From Caldisericaceae bacterium (GTDB lineage Bacteria; Calditrichota; Calditrichia; Calditrichales; Calditrichaceae), in NCBI GenBank assembly GCA_021160885.1, contig JAGHBR010000350.1:1-6401 (forward strand): DNA of 6,401 nt. The letters run 5' to 3'. Numbering within the stretch: the first letter of the stretch is position 1; the number at the start of each line of letters is the position of its first letter. The notes beneath the pieces are model-generated. The model saw nothing but the letters and a program-made list of their open reading frames with translations. It searched no databases and had not been told where the DNA came from. Positions 1 through 6,358 of this stretch are shown here, in pieces. The position numbers were made by a program, and so were the translations under genes.

Positions 1-192
1 ACCAAAATATTTGAACCTTTATTAGTATCAATAAAATAGAATAAAAAATTAAAAGCCCAGGCCTTGGCCAAATTGTTCATTTAATTAGATCCACATTTAA
101 AAATTTTGACTGTAATTTTATTGAAATATGAGGAAAGATTTAATCATGAATATAATCATAATCAAATGGACGTATTTATAATACTGAAATTA
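1..192. other. AT-rich intergenic left edge, possible start of a further gene
   Basis: This stretch follows the FemAB-like gene and has no certain gene. On the minus strand an ATG at 80-78 opens a frame that runs without a stop to the window edge (26 codons, beginning MNNLAKAW). It has only a weak GGA about nine bases upstream, so it may be the start of the next operon gene or a chance open frame. A short GC-rich patch (about 56-70) followed on the minus strand by T-rich DNA hints at a terminator, but its best stem is only about four pairs. The two readings compete for the same bases. Confidence 0.3.
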
Positions 193-1227
193 TTAAGAAA
201 TTTTTTTGACAATCGGCGGGCCGGCAATGTTTGTAAACCAAAGCGGTAATTTTTGCCAGATTTTAATGGCCAGTTGAAACTTTGGATTTTCTTTTGCAAC
301 TTCAGGTAATTCACCATTTGCACCTAAAAGATAATACCAGTAAAGCTGTACCTCTCTTCCGCCCCATTGTTTTTTAAAACGATAGGTGCCACCATCTTTG
401 GTGCCACGCCCAAAATCAAATACACGATAGCCCTTTTCAATGGCCAATTGCATTACCTGCCAATAAAGCAGCATATTTGGACTAAAGCGATTGTACTTGC
501 GCAGCGAGGAAGCCCATGGAATTTCCATCTGTTTTTTGTAGCCTAATAAAAAAGCCGAAGCCACCGGAAGATTGGTTTTTGAATAGATCACCACAACATG
601 TGTCTGTTCTGGCAAAAGGGTTAAAATGGTTTTAAATATTTTTTTAGAATAAACCGGTGTACCAAGATCTCGCATATTTCTACAAAACACATAGTAAAAA
701 TCATCCAGCAAATCTAAGTGGCCCACTTTGGCATACATTCCCTCTTTGGTAGGTCGTTTAATTTGGCTGCGGACTTTTGCCTTAAAACTTTTCAAAAGTT
801 CATCAGGATGCTCCGGTAGATCCAGGGAAAAAGTCACTTTATTGGTTTTAACCGGTAAATCAAAGGCATCGTTTTTGTCATAACGAATTTCTAATACATC
901 CGAATTAGTTTCCATTAGTAATTGTTGCATTTTTGAGAAGATCAATTGTTTAGCGGAATCATTAGACCATAATGGGCCACCATAATTTACATACGGTAAA
1001 GAAATAAGCTGCTTACCTGCAATAAATGTGTGAAAATGCACTAAAGGCAGGATACCTTCAATTTGCCCGTTTGTATTTTCAACAAAGTAGTATAAAGTTT
1101 TTCGGCCAAAGGCCTTTTCGAAAATTTCTTTCCATACAGTTTTGTGATAAATTTTCCCCTGAGGGCGCTCATCTACAAAACTGTCCCATTGTGTAAAGTT
1201 ATTTGGCTTTAGTTCTTTGATTTGCAT
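193..1227 (-). CDS. FemAB-like / GNAT-fold protein of exopolysaccharide clusters
   Basis: This is a cytoplasmic protein of about 344 residues related to the FemAB peptidyltransferases and the acyl-CoA N-acyltransferase fold. It most resembles the branch found beside exopolysaccharide genes, often in exosortase (XrtA/PEP-CTERM) systems. Visible family marks, numbered from the ATG, are an early YHKTVW stretch (27-32), GILPL (58-62), LPYVNYGGP (77-85), the C-terminal FDFGRGTKDGG and YRFKKQWGG block (270-290), and a tail with LPLW and AGPP (327-338). Family relatives are thought to transfer an aminoacyl or acyl group, but the substrate is unknown here; modifying the polysaccharide or a peptide is inference. 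The start is uncertain. ATG 1227 gives a family-like N-terminus and has GAGCGAGG just upstream, although the GAGG is very close. A TTG at 1239 would add four residues and has no Shine-Dalgarno. A terminator-like hairpin lies just upstream. No signal peptide or membrane segment is evident. Confidence 0.85.
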   Translation of the reverse strand: MQIKELKPNNFTQWDSFVDERPQGKIYHKTVWKEIFEKAFGRKTLYYFVENTNGQIEGILPLVHFHTFIAGKQLISLPYVNYGGPLWSNDSAKQLIFSKMQQLLMETNSDVLEIRYDKNDAFDLPVKTNKVTFSLDLPEHPDELLKSFKAKVRSQIKRPTKEGMYAKVGHLDLLDDFYYVFCRNMRDLGTPVYSKKIFKTILTLLPEQTHVVVIYSKTNLPVASAFLLGYKKQMEIPWASSLRKYNRFSPNMLLYWQVMQLAIEKGYRVFDFGRGTKDGGTYRFKKQWGGREVQLYWYYLLGANGELPEVAKENPKFQLAIKIWQKLPLWFTNIAGPPIVKKIS

Positions 1228-1248
1228 GGCCTCGCTCAATTTATTATT

Positions 1249-1280
1249 AAAATGGGGATTCGATAAACATCAAATCCCCA
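1249..1280 (-). terminator. Hairpin plus T-tract between the kinase and FemAB-like genes
   Basis: Read on the minus strand, TGGGGATTTGAT (1280-1269) pairs with ATCGAATCCCCA (1264-1253) around a GTTT loop. This gives a 12-pair stem with one G-T wobble and a run of four G-C pairs at the base. TTTT and then AATAAT follow directly. This is the form of a Rho-independent terminator, though the T-tract is short, so partial read-through is likely. It lies 37 bases after the kinase stop and ends about 25 bases before the FemAB-like ATG. It could end the main transcript, lower expression of the last gene, or protect the upstream RNA's 3' end. No convincing new promoter is visible between it and the kinase stop; TAGAAT at about 1298-1293 lacks a good -35. 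Confidence 0.6.
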
Positions 1281-1316
1281 TAAATACCCACTATTCTAAA
1301 ACGTTAATATGGTTGT

Positions 1317-3656
1317 TTAATAATTGTAGTAAGTGTATCGATACTTTTTATGATCAAAATCCTCTTTGGCAAAGTTCAACACAATTCCAACAATTTTATT
1401 ACTCAGATCGTAGTATTCATTAATTTTAGTTCTTAATTGAACAATATTTGACTTACCGGCTCGTACCACTAACAATCCCCCATCAACATACCGAGACACA
1501 ATAACCGCATCTGAGGCCACGGCCAGAGGTGGGGTATCGATTATGACAAAGCCAAAACGGTGAGACAAAAAGGAAAGTAATTCCTGGGCTCTACTACTGC
1601 CCAATAATTCTGAAGGATTGGGAATTGGTACACCACTACTAATCAAATACAGATTAGGAATATGGGTAGTCTGGATAATCTTGCGCACATTTTCATCAGT
1701 AATATCTGCATTACTGTAAAGAAAATCAGAAAATCCTGGTTTCTTTTTACAGGCAAAGGAATTGTGCAGTACGCCTCGCCTTAAATCAGCATCGATTAAA
1801 ATTGTAGGTAATTTTTGCTGAGCAAATGTAATCGCTAAATTACCAGCATTTAACGATTTCCCCTCATCGGAATTCAAAGAAGTAATAAAAACAGATTTTA
1901 ATTTTCTTTCAGAGTTAAATAGTAGCTGGGTCCTCAGGCTTCGATAAGCCTCACCAACAGGGGTCGGGGAATAATCGGCAGTCACCAATTTAGGATCAAT
2001 GCGCACCGCATCATCAAATTTAACATCTACAATTTCTTTTTCGGTTTTAATAACTGGAATTTTACCAATTACCTTGATAGGAATGGCTTTTTCCAATTCT
2101 TCGGAGCTACGTACGGTTTTATCAAAAAAATCCAGAACAAGAACAACCACAATGCTTAAACCAAGTCCAACAATTAAACCAAATAAAGCAATTTTTAAAT
2201 AGGTTTTAAATTCGCTTATTTTTAAAGGTACCACCGCCCTGTCTAAAACGACCACATCGCCAACTTCCACTGCATCAGCAATTTTAGCTTGATTGTAGCG
2301 AATCAACAGCGAAGAATAAACTTCATCAGCAATAGCGCGTCGGCGTTCTAATTCCGCTAGTCGTAGTTCTTTAGCCGGTAATCGGCGAATTTTGCTTGTG
2401 CTTTCAGCAATTTTTTTATTCAAATCATTTATTTGACTATCAAAATTTTTCAGTACATTTTGAGCAGTTAGTAATACCTTGTTTTCTAGTTCATTTAATT
2501 TTTTAGTGTTCTCTTTTATATATGGATGAGACGGAGCGTATTGACCGAGTAGTCTGTTTCGTTCATCATTGAGAGTAGTAAATTCAGAAGAAAGGGCCGG
2601 AGCTGTGGCCCCCCCCTGAGATCCCAGAAAAGAAATAATTTCATTTAAAACAGAATAACGTTCACCCCCCGATTTTTCTTTAAGCCGTGCTATCAGACTT
2701 TCTAGTTCATGTTTTAAATTGGATAATTGTGTTTTTTGCGCTTCCAAGGTGGAAACACTGCTAATTGCTCCTGTTGCGCCCGGTGTTAAACCAACCCAAG
2801 GATTTCGTTCTCTAAATACCTTTAATTCTTGAGCCGCTTCGTCTAATTCTTTTTTTGCGGTTTGCAGTTGCTCTTCCAAAACGCTTAAAACTTCACGCGT
2901 CTGATATTTTTTTAGATTAAGATTTTCTTGTACAAATTGGTCAACAATTTCATTTAAAGTTTTGGTAATCAAATATCTGTCTTCGCCTTTTAGCGTTAAC
3001 AATAACAGAGTCTTTGCTCTGTTTTTAAACTGATACCCCAGTGAACTAAGTAGCTTTTCAATAGCTCGAGGCCGAGAATTAACCGTGTAAATCAATTCTT
3101 TATGAGAATTCCAATAGCTATCTTTTAATTTCAAGCCAACGCCACCATAAAAAACGATCCGATCCTCCGGATAATCAATTTCCAATACCTTTTTATCTTC
3201 AATAGTGTGATCTTGATTTGTGTAAAATAATTGTAATTTGTTGCCCTGCTTTTTTAATACAAATTTGCCTTTCAGGTAATTAGGTTTCAAAAAAACACTA
3301 TCTACGGCTTCGTAACGGTCAACGCCGCTAAAGCGTACCACAAGACTTAAATCATCAACCACTTTACCTAAAAATTTGCGACTCATTAAAATACCGAGTT
3401 TACTTTCAAAATCGGGACGTCCACGGGCATCTATTTCGTTTAGTTTACGTGTATCCTGAAATTGTAACAAAGCCTGTGTCAGGTAAACCGGGCGTGGGCT
3501 TATTTTGTAAAGAAAAGCTGCTGTAAATAAAAAACCAATTATGAAGAGGATAAGCATTAACCATTTTTTTCGCTTAAAGAGACGAATATAATGGTGCCAA
3601 TCTACTTTAGAATCTGTTAAATTTAAATCCGGAGATTTCCTTTGACTGTTCATCAT
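1317..3656 (-). CDS. Wzc-like polysaccharide co-polymerase fused to bacterial tyrosine kinase
   Basis: This is an inner-membrane chain-length regulator and autokinase (779 aa) for polysaccharide polymerisation and export. A cytoplasmic N-terminus leads to membrane helix 1 (about 31-50), then a large periplasmic Wzz-type region with coiled coils (about 240-330 and 385-425) and a GNVR-like block (about 425-475, including LAELERRRAIADEVYSSL). Membrane helix 2 is at about 487-510. The C-terminal BY-kinase has the ExxRxxR oligomerisation motif (E569, R572, R575), Walker A NSDEGKS with K600, Walker A' LIDADLRR (D622, D624), Walker B VIIDTPP (D707), and a tail with tyrosines 772, 774, 776, 777 and 779. 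In this family, trans-phosphorylation of that cluster controls ring assembly and polymer production. The usual Pro-Gly before EGKS is Ser-Asp, within family variation. AAAGGA lies seven bases before the chosen ATG; a second ATG follows immediately. The gene starts 23 bp after the OPX stop. Its usual low-molecular-weight tyrosine phosphatase partner is not in the window. A G8 tract lies mid-gene. Confidence 0.95.
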   Translation of the reverse strand: MMNSQRKSPDLNLTDSKVDWHHYIRLFKRKKWLMLILFIIGFLFTAAFLYKISPRPVYLTQALLQFQDTRKLNEIDARGRPDFESKLGILMSRKFLGKVVDDLSLVVRFSGVDRYEAVDSVFLKPNYLKGKFVLKKQGNKLQLFYTNQDHTIEDKKVLEIDYPEDRIVFYGGVGLKLKDSYWNSHKELIYTVNSRPRAIEKLLSSLGYQFKNRAKTLLLLTLKGEDRYLITKTLNEIVDQFVQENLNLKKYQTREVLSVLEEQLQTAKKELDEAAQELKVFRERNPWVGLTPGATGAISSVSTLEAQKTQLSNLKHELESLIARLKEKSGGERYSVLNEIISFLGSQGGATAPALSSEFTTLNDERNRLLGQYAPSHPYIKENTKKLNELENKVLLTAQNVLKNFDSQINDLNKKIAESTSKIRRLPAKELRLAELERRRAIADEVYSSLLIRYNQAKIADAVEVGDVVVLDRAVVPLKISEFKTYLKIALFGLIVGLGLSIVVVLVLDFFDKTVRSSEELEKAIPIKVIGKIPVIKTEKEIVDVKFDDAVRIDPKLVTADYSPTPVGEAYRSLRTQLLFNSERKLKSVFITSLNSDEGKSLNAGNLAITFAQQKLPTILIDADLRRGVLHNSFACKKKPGFSDFLYSNADITDENVRKIIQTTHIPNLYLISSGVPIPNPSELLGSSRAQELLSFLSHRFGFVIIDTPPLAVASDAVIVSRYVDGGLLVVRAGKSNIVQLRTKINEYYDLSNKIVGIVLNFAKEDFDHKKYRYTYYNY
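2609..2616 (-). repeat. G8 homopolymer inside the kinase gene
   Basis: Eight consecutive G on the coding strand span codons 347-350 (Gln-Gly-Gly-Ala) of the co-polymerase kinase. A second run of six G lies about 50 bp earlier in the gene (2665-2670, Ser-Gly-Gly). Runs of this length stand out in such AT-rich DNA. The reading frame is intact as sequenced. A one-base slip would cut the protein within its periplasmic part, before membrane helix 2 and the kinase domain. Confidence 0.7.
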
Positions 3657-3679
3657 TTTTTATTCCTTTGTCATCTTTC

Positions 3680-4363
3680 TTATCTACTACGTAAAATTAA
3701 AATATCTCGTTGGTATGTATTGTAAATAGCCCAAATAGTTGTAGCAAAGGACAAAATTGGCATCACATCACGTACCGTATCCCAGAAAGTTCGGCGTGCT
3801 GGCGAAGGTGTCCACAAAATATCACCTGATTGAAAGCCCATATTTTTTAAAGAAACACCCTTTTCAAAAAATTTTGTCAAATCACCAGAACGGTCATCCT
3901 CACCGCGCTGCCAGTGCATTTGATACACGCCATCTTCAGTTAGTGTGCCACCAGCCAGATAAACCACATCCCACAAGGAACTGTTAATATCCACATAATA
4001 AAGACCTGGACGAGTAAAGCCGCCCAACAAACTAATGCGCACCAGGGGTTTTACATATACATTTGGAAATCTTAAATAGTTTTCATAATGTTTTTTTAAA
4101 AAGGTAACTAATTGTGGAACCGTTAATTTTGAAACAGGAACTTTACCAATTATGGGCAATTCGGCAAAGCCGCGATCATCAATCGGATAAATACCATTTA
4201 AAATTGAATTGGTATCCGGCAAGGTAGAGATCATTAAACCATCTCCAGGCTTAAAAGGGTACTCACCCCAATCCGGATCGGTATAAAAATTCAAGGTGTT
4301 TTCCTGAGCATAAGCAGAAAGTGTCATAGCCAAAATAATTATTGTTAAAAATAGTGTTCGCAT
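3680..4363 (-). CDS. Polysaccharide export protein (OPX, Wza-like), short form
   Basis: This secreted envelope protein (227 aa) would form the periplasmic or outer-membrane conduit through which the polymer leaves, working with the co-polymerase encoded next. A signal peptide is clear: MRT, a hydrophobic core, and a likely cut after AYA (residue 19). No lipobox cysteine follows, so unlike E. coli Wza it is not an evident lipoprotein. The polysaccharide-export domain spans about 36-107 (FKPGDGLMIS, then IDDRGFAELPIIGKV, then LRFPNVYVKPL). A single SLBB domain follows at about 108-160 (SLLGGFTRPGLYYVD, LAGGT). A hydrophobic C-terminal segment (about 199-216) could be a membrane helix, perhaps replacing the Wza pore helix. 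Wza is much longer (about 380 aa) with more SLBB-type repeats. AGGTGA four bases before the ATG supports the start. The gene begins 15 bp after the STAS gene and ends 23 bp before the kinase, so the three are probably co-transcribed. Confidence 0.92.
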   Translation of the reverse strand: MRTLFLTIIILAMTLSAYAQENTLNFYTDPDWGEYPFKPGDGLMISTLPDTNSILNGIYPIDDRGFAELPIIGKVPVSKLTVPQLVTFLKKHYENYLRFPNVYVKPLVRISLLGGFTRPGLYYVDINSSLWDVVYLAGGTLTEDGVYQMHWQRGEDDRSGDLTKFFEKGVSLKNMGFQSGDILWTPSPARRTFWDTVRDVMPILSFATTIWAIYNTYQRDILILRSR

Positions 4364-4378
4364 ATCTTCACCTATGGT

Positions 4379-5197
4379 TTAACATGATCTGTAAAAACGA
4401 TATCGTTTTGCTTTGGTATCAAGGTCTAATTCACGTAGTAATTTGTAAAGTTTAAAAATACCAACTCTTGTATTTCCAAAGTGTTCATGTCTTAAAATTT
4501 TTCGGATTCCCCAAATACCAATTAATGGATTTTGAGCAATAACGCGTTTCACTTTTTCCGGCAATGGCAATTCTGCCAGCTTGACATCAGACTGTAAAGA
4601 AGTAGGTACAAATTCATGAACCGGCTCCTTCCCAAATTCGGTAAAGGCCAGAGCCGATGCGGGGGGAGGCGGCGCCGTCGATTTACTTTCATTTTCATTT
4701 TTTGTTGGCGACATATCGGCAACAACCTCTTCTAAATCAATTTCTTCCACGGTTTCTTCAACTTCTTCTATGGCTTCGGATTCCGGTGTTTTAGTCTCTT
4801 CTTCTTCAATTTCTTCAATGACCATATCAATTTCATCCTGATCCTTTTTAAATGAAGCAGCGGCCGCTTCAACGCTGGGATAGTCATCTAAAATATGATA
4901 AAATTCCAGCATCTGATACACTTCATAAATATCAGGATTCATATTGGCTAATTTAATATCTCCGCCACGATCACGAAACCGTTTAATTTCACCGACAAAT
5001 ACTCCCCAACCGGCACTGCTCATGTAATAAACCTTACTAAAATCGACAATTACCCGGTAGCAGCCGCTTTCAATTATATTATCAAACAGGCGTTCCAATT
5101 GATGGCTATTTGATTGATCAACATGGCCTCCTAATTCAACCACCATAATTTCGCCATTTTGATCAGCAAATTTTGAATCAATTTGTAATTTTTCCAT
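4379..5197 (-). CDS. STAS-domain protein with Glu-rich linker and C-terminal HTH-like domain
   Basis: This is a probable cytoplasmic regulator (272 aa). Residues 1-115 form an anti-anti-sigma-type STAS domain: VVELGGHVD, VIVDFSKVYYMSSAGWG, and a C-terminal helix. Ser61, the second serine of MSSAGWG, aligns with the phosphorylated Ser58 of SpoIIAA, so the switch residue appears kept. Residues 118-160 are very acidic, 161-204 are Ser/Pro-rich (four prolines at 176-179), and 205-272 form a basic domain (KVKRVIAQNP, WGIRKILRHEHFG, KLYKLLRELDL, KRYRFYRS). That domain resembles the helix-turn-helix seen at the N-terminus of IS3-type transposases (HTH_21-like), an assignment by eye. Binding of an anti-sigma kinase, DNA or another protein is inference. 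A precedent for a STAS switch in a polysaccharide locus is Vibrio fischeri SypA, but that protein is a lone STAS domain. The start is ATG 5197, because AAAGGTG lies six bases upstream; a GTG at 5206 falls inside that ribosome site. Confidence 0.85.
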   Translation of the reverse strand: MEKLQIDSKFADQNGEIMVVELGGHVDQSNSHQLERLFDNIIESGCYRVIVDFSKVYYMSSAGWGVFVGEIKRFRDRGGDIKLANMNPDIYEVYQMLEFYHILDDYPSVEAAAASFKKDQDEIDMVIEEIEEEETKTPESEAIEEVEETVEEIDLEEVVADMSPTKNENESKSTAPPPPASALAFTEFGKEPVHEFVPTSLQSDVKLAELPLPEKVKRVIAQNPLIGIWGIRKILRHEHFGNTRVGIFKLYKLLRELDLDTKAKRYRFYRSC

Positions 5198-5203
5198 TAT
5201 TAT

Positions 5204-5210
5204 CACCTTT
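5204..5210 (-). promoter_or_regulatory. Shine-Dalgarno that fixes the STAS gene start
   Basis: AAAGGTG on the minus strand is followed by ATAATA and then ATG at 5197. The six-base spacing is near ideal. The in-frame GTG at 5206-5204 is part of this site, so a start there would lack its own ribosome site. The protein should therefore begin MEKLQ, not MIIMEKLQ. Confidence 0.75.
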
Positions 5211-5231
5211 GTTTAAAGCTCCGCCACGTCA

Positions 5232-5252
5232 ATTACAGTGTCGAGCTGTAAT
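5232..5252 (-). repeat. Inverted repeat in the leader of the STAS gene
   Basis: ATTACAG (5252-5246 on the minus strand), seven bases, then CTGTAAT (5238-5232) form a perfect 7-bp inverted repeat 34 bp before the STAS start codon. It lies in a short GC-richer island within an otherwise very AT-rich gap (5198-5375). It could be a dimeric repressor operator or an RNA stem. A competing stem, AGCTC (5247-5243) with GAGCT (5221-5217) plus a few inner pairs, uses some of the same bases. The rest of the gap holds an A9/T9 tract and a TTGACG (5345-5340) with only a poor -10 (TAAAGC) 17 bp on, so no promoter is called with confidence. No hairpin terminator is seen after the transferase stop. Confidence 0.5.
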
Positions 5253-5375
5253 CTACAAATTTTTAATTAAACTTTTAAATGGATTGAAAAATAGCACGTT
5301 TACATTCTTCATATGTGCTTTACATCAATTAATTTATTTCGTCAAAAATTAAAAAAAAATTAATAAATTTAAAAA

Positions 5376-6338
5376 TTACTGGCCTTCACCTTTTAAAACA
5401 ACCGATACGGTTTTAAGTAAAATTTTCAGATTGAGAAGGAGCGAATTTTTATTTTCGATATATTCAATGTCTTTTTTTATTTTTTCTTTCACGTCTTCAA
5501 TGGTTTCATCGTAACCAACGGTTACCTGTGCCAGGCCCGTAATGCCTGGTTTGGTTTTTAATCTTGTCATATAAAAAGGAATTTGTTTTTTAAATTGCTG
5601 TGCAAAAAACGGCCTTTCCGGCCTTGGGCCAATAAAACTCATGTCACCCATTAAAACATTCATAAGTTGCGGCAGCTCATCAATACGTGTCTTCCTTAAA
5701 ATTTTACCCACTTTAGTAATGCGTGGATCCTCTTTACCAGCCCACACAGGCCCGGTCAATTTTTCAGCATCCTGTACCATAGACCTGAATTTATAAACTT
5801 TAAATACTTTCCCATCCTTACCAAGCCGTTGTTGAGAATAAAAAAGAGGGCCGGGAGAATCTAACTTTATGGCAATGGCCACAACAATAAACAACGGAAA
5901 AAGCAGGATTAATAAACATAACGAAATTAGAATATCAAATATTCTCCGAAATCCAAATTCTCTTGGTCGGATTACATCACGGATTATGTGACGGACGATA
6001 TGATCATAATCTTCTTCATAAGCATCAGAAACAATTGAATATTCAACGTTGTTTTTAGTACAAAGATCAATAATTTGAGGTAAAAAGTGTTTTTCGGAAG
6101 GAGAAAGAACGATCAGAGCATCAGAAATTTTGTAATTTTTAATACATTTGTCAAAATTTTCGAGGTCGCCGACAACTGGTACGTTTTTGTAATGACGCTT
6201 CCTGTCATTGCCAGCCGGTCTGATAAAGCCCCTTATATTAAAGCCTAAAGCCGGAGTTTCCAGTAACCGGTCATAAAGCTGGACTGCTTCAACATTCCAT
6301 CCGACTATTAAAGTATTTTTTTCAGGATTTCTCTGCAT
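5376..6338 (-). CDS. Polyprenyl-phosphate glycosylphosphotransferase (WbaP/WcaJ-like, short form)
   Basis: This is a membrane enzyme (320 aa) that transfers a phosphosugar from a nucleotide sugar to undecaprenyl phosphate, the first step of glycan assembly. Residues 7-115 form a Rossmann-like domain with a degenerate glycine loop (LIVGWNVEA). Residues about 128-320 are the catalytic core. It has RRIFD (131-135) leading into the membrane-dipping helix (about 136-158, with Pro148), SPGPLFYSQQRLG (161-173), FKVYKFRSM (179-187), and the catalytic Asp220-Glu221 pair in RIDELPQL, then GDMSFIGPRPERP (231-243) and KPGITGLAQV (263-272). WbaP-type relatives have about 460-480 residues with four N-terminal membrane helices; these are missing. 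The upstream 63 bases have stops in all three frames, so the ATG looks genuine. Its ribosome site is weak (GAG). The sugar used cannot be read from sequence. A 178-bp gap separates it from the STAS gene, so co-transcription is possible but not shown. Confidence 0.93.
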   Translation of the reverse strand: MQRNPEKNTLIVGWNVEAVQLYDRLLETPALGFNIRGFIRPAGNDRKRHYKNVPVVGDLENFDKCIKNYKISDALIVLSPSEKHFLPQIIDLCTKNNVEYSIVSDAYEEDYDHIVRHIIRDVIRPREFGFRRIFDILISLCLLILLFPLFIVVAIAIKLDSPGPLFYSQQRLGKDGKVFKVYKFRSMVQDAEKLTGPVWAGKEDPRITKVGKILRKTRIDELPQLMNVLMGDMSFIGPRPERPFFAQQFKKQIPFYMTRLKTKPGITGLAQVTVGYDETIEDVKEKIKKDIEYIENKNSLLLNLKILLKTVSVVLKGEGQ

Positions 6339-6358
6339 TTTAATCTCATTAGATTAAA
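6339..6358 (-). repeat. Perfect inverted repeat abutting the transferase start codon
   Basis: On the minus strand TTTAATCT, AATG, AGATTAAA sits directly before the ATG: an 8-bp perfect stem with a four-base loop. As DNA it is a 20-bp palindromic site that could be an operator. As RNA it would cover the ribosome-binding region, though only one of eight pairs is G-C, so it would be weak. An ATG in the loop begins a 13-codon out-of-frame reading frame (6349-6308) overlapping the true start. Further upstream, TATACT (6397-6392) resembles a -10 element, but its -35 would lie outside the window. Confidence 0.45.

Noticed and set aside
46..75. Possible terminator after the FemAB-like gene (GC-rich patch then T-rich DNA on the minus strand)
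   Set aside because: The best stem is about four pairs with a bulge, too weak to call a terminator.
594..613. Search for tRNA, rRNA, CRISPR, insertion-sequence ends or transposase genes across the window
   Set aside because: None seen. The HTH-like tail of the STAS protein resembles a transposase domain, but no transposase catalytic domain or terminal repeats accompany it, so no mobile element is called.
1335..1344. Palindrome GTATCGATAC
   Set aside because: It lies within codons of the kinase's tyrosine-rich tail and is explained by coding for Lys-Tyr-Arg-Tyr; the flanks do not extend the symmetry.
1217..1423. A 68-codon open frame on the plus strand
   Set aside because: It overlaps the FemAB-like start, the hairpin and the conserved kinase tail on the other strand, has no ribosome site and resembles no known protein.
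1999..2202. A 67-codon open frame on the plus strand
   Set aside because: It lies wholly antisense to the kinase linker and second membrane helix; its composition mirrors that gene.
3757..3987. A 76-codon open frame on the plus strand
   Set aside because: It is antisense to the conserved C-terminal half of the export protein and has no recognisable features.
5317..5345. Possible sigma-70 promoter for the STAS gene (TTGACG, 17 bp, TAAAGC)
   Set aside because: The -10 matches only three of six consensus bases; in such AT-rich DNA this is expected by chance.
5351..5359. A9 tract (T9 on the minus strand) after the transferase stop
   Set aside because: It is noncoding, has no GC-rich hairpin before it, and is unremarkable in an AT-rich spacer; not called as terminator or switch.
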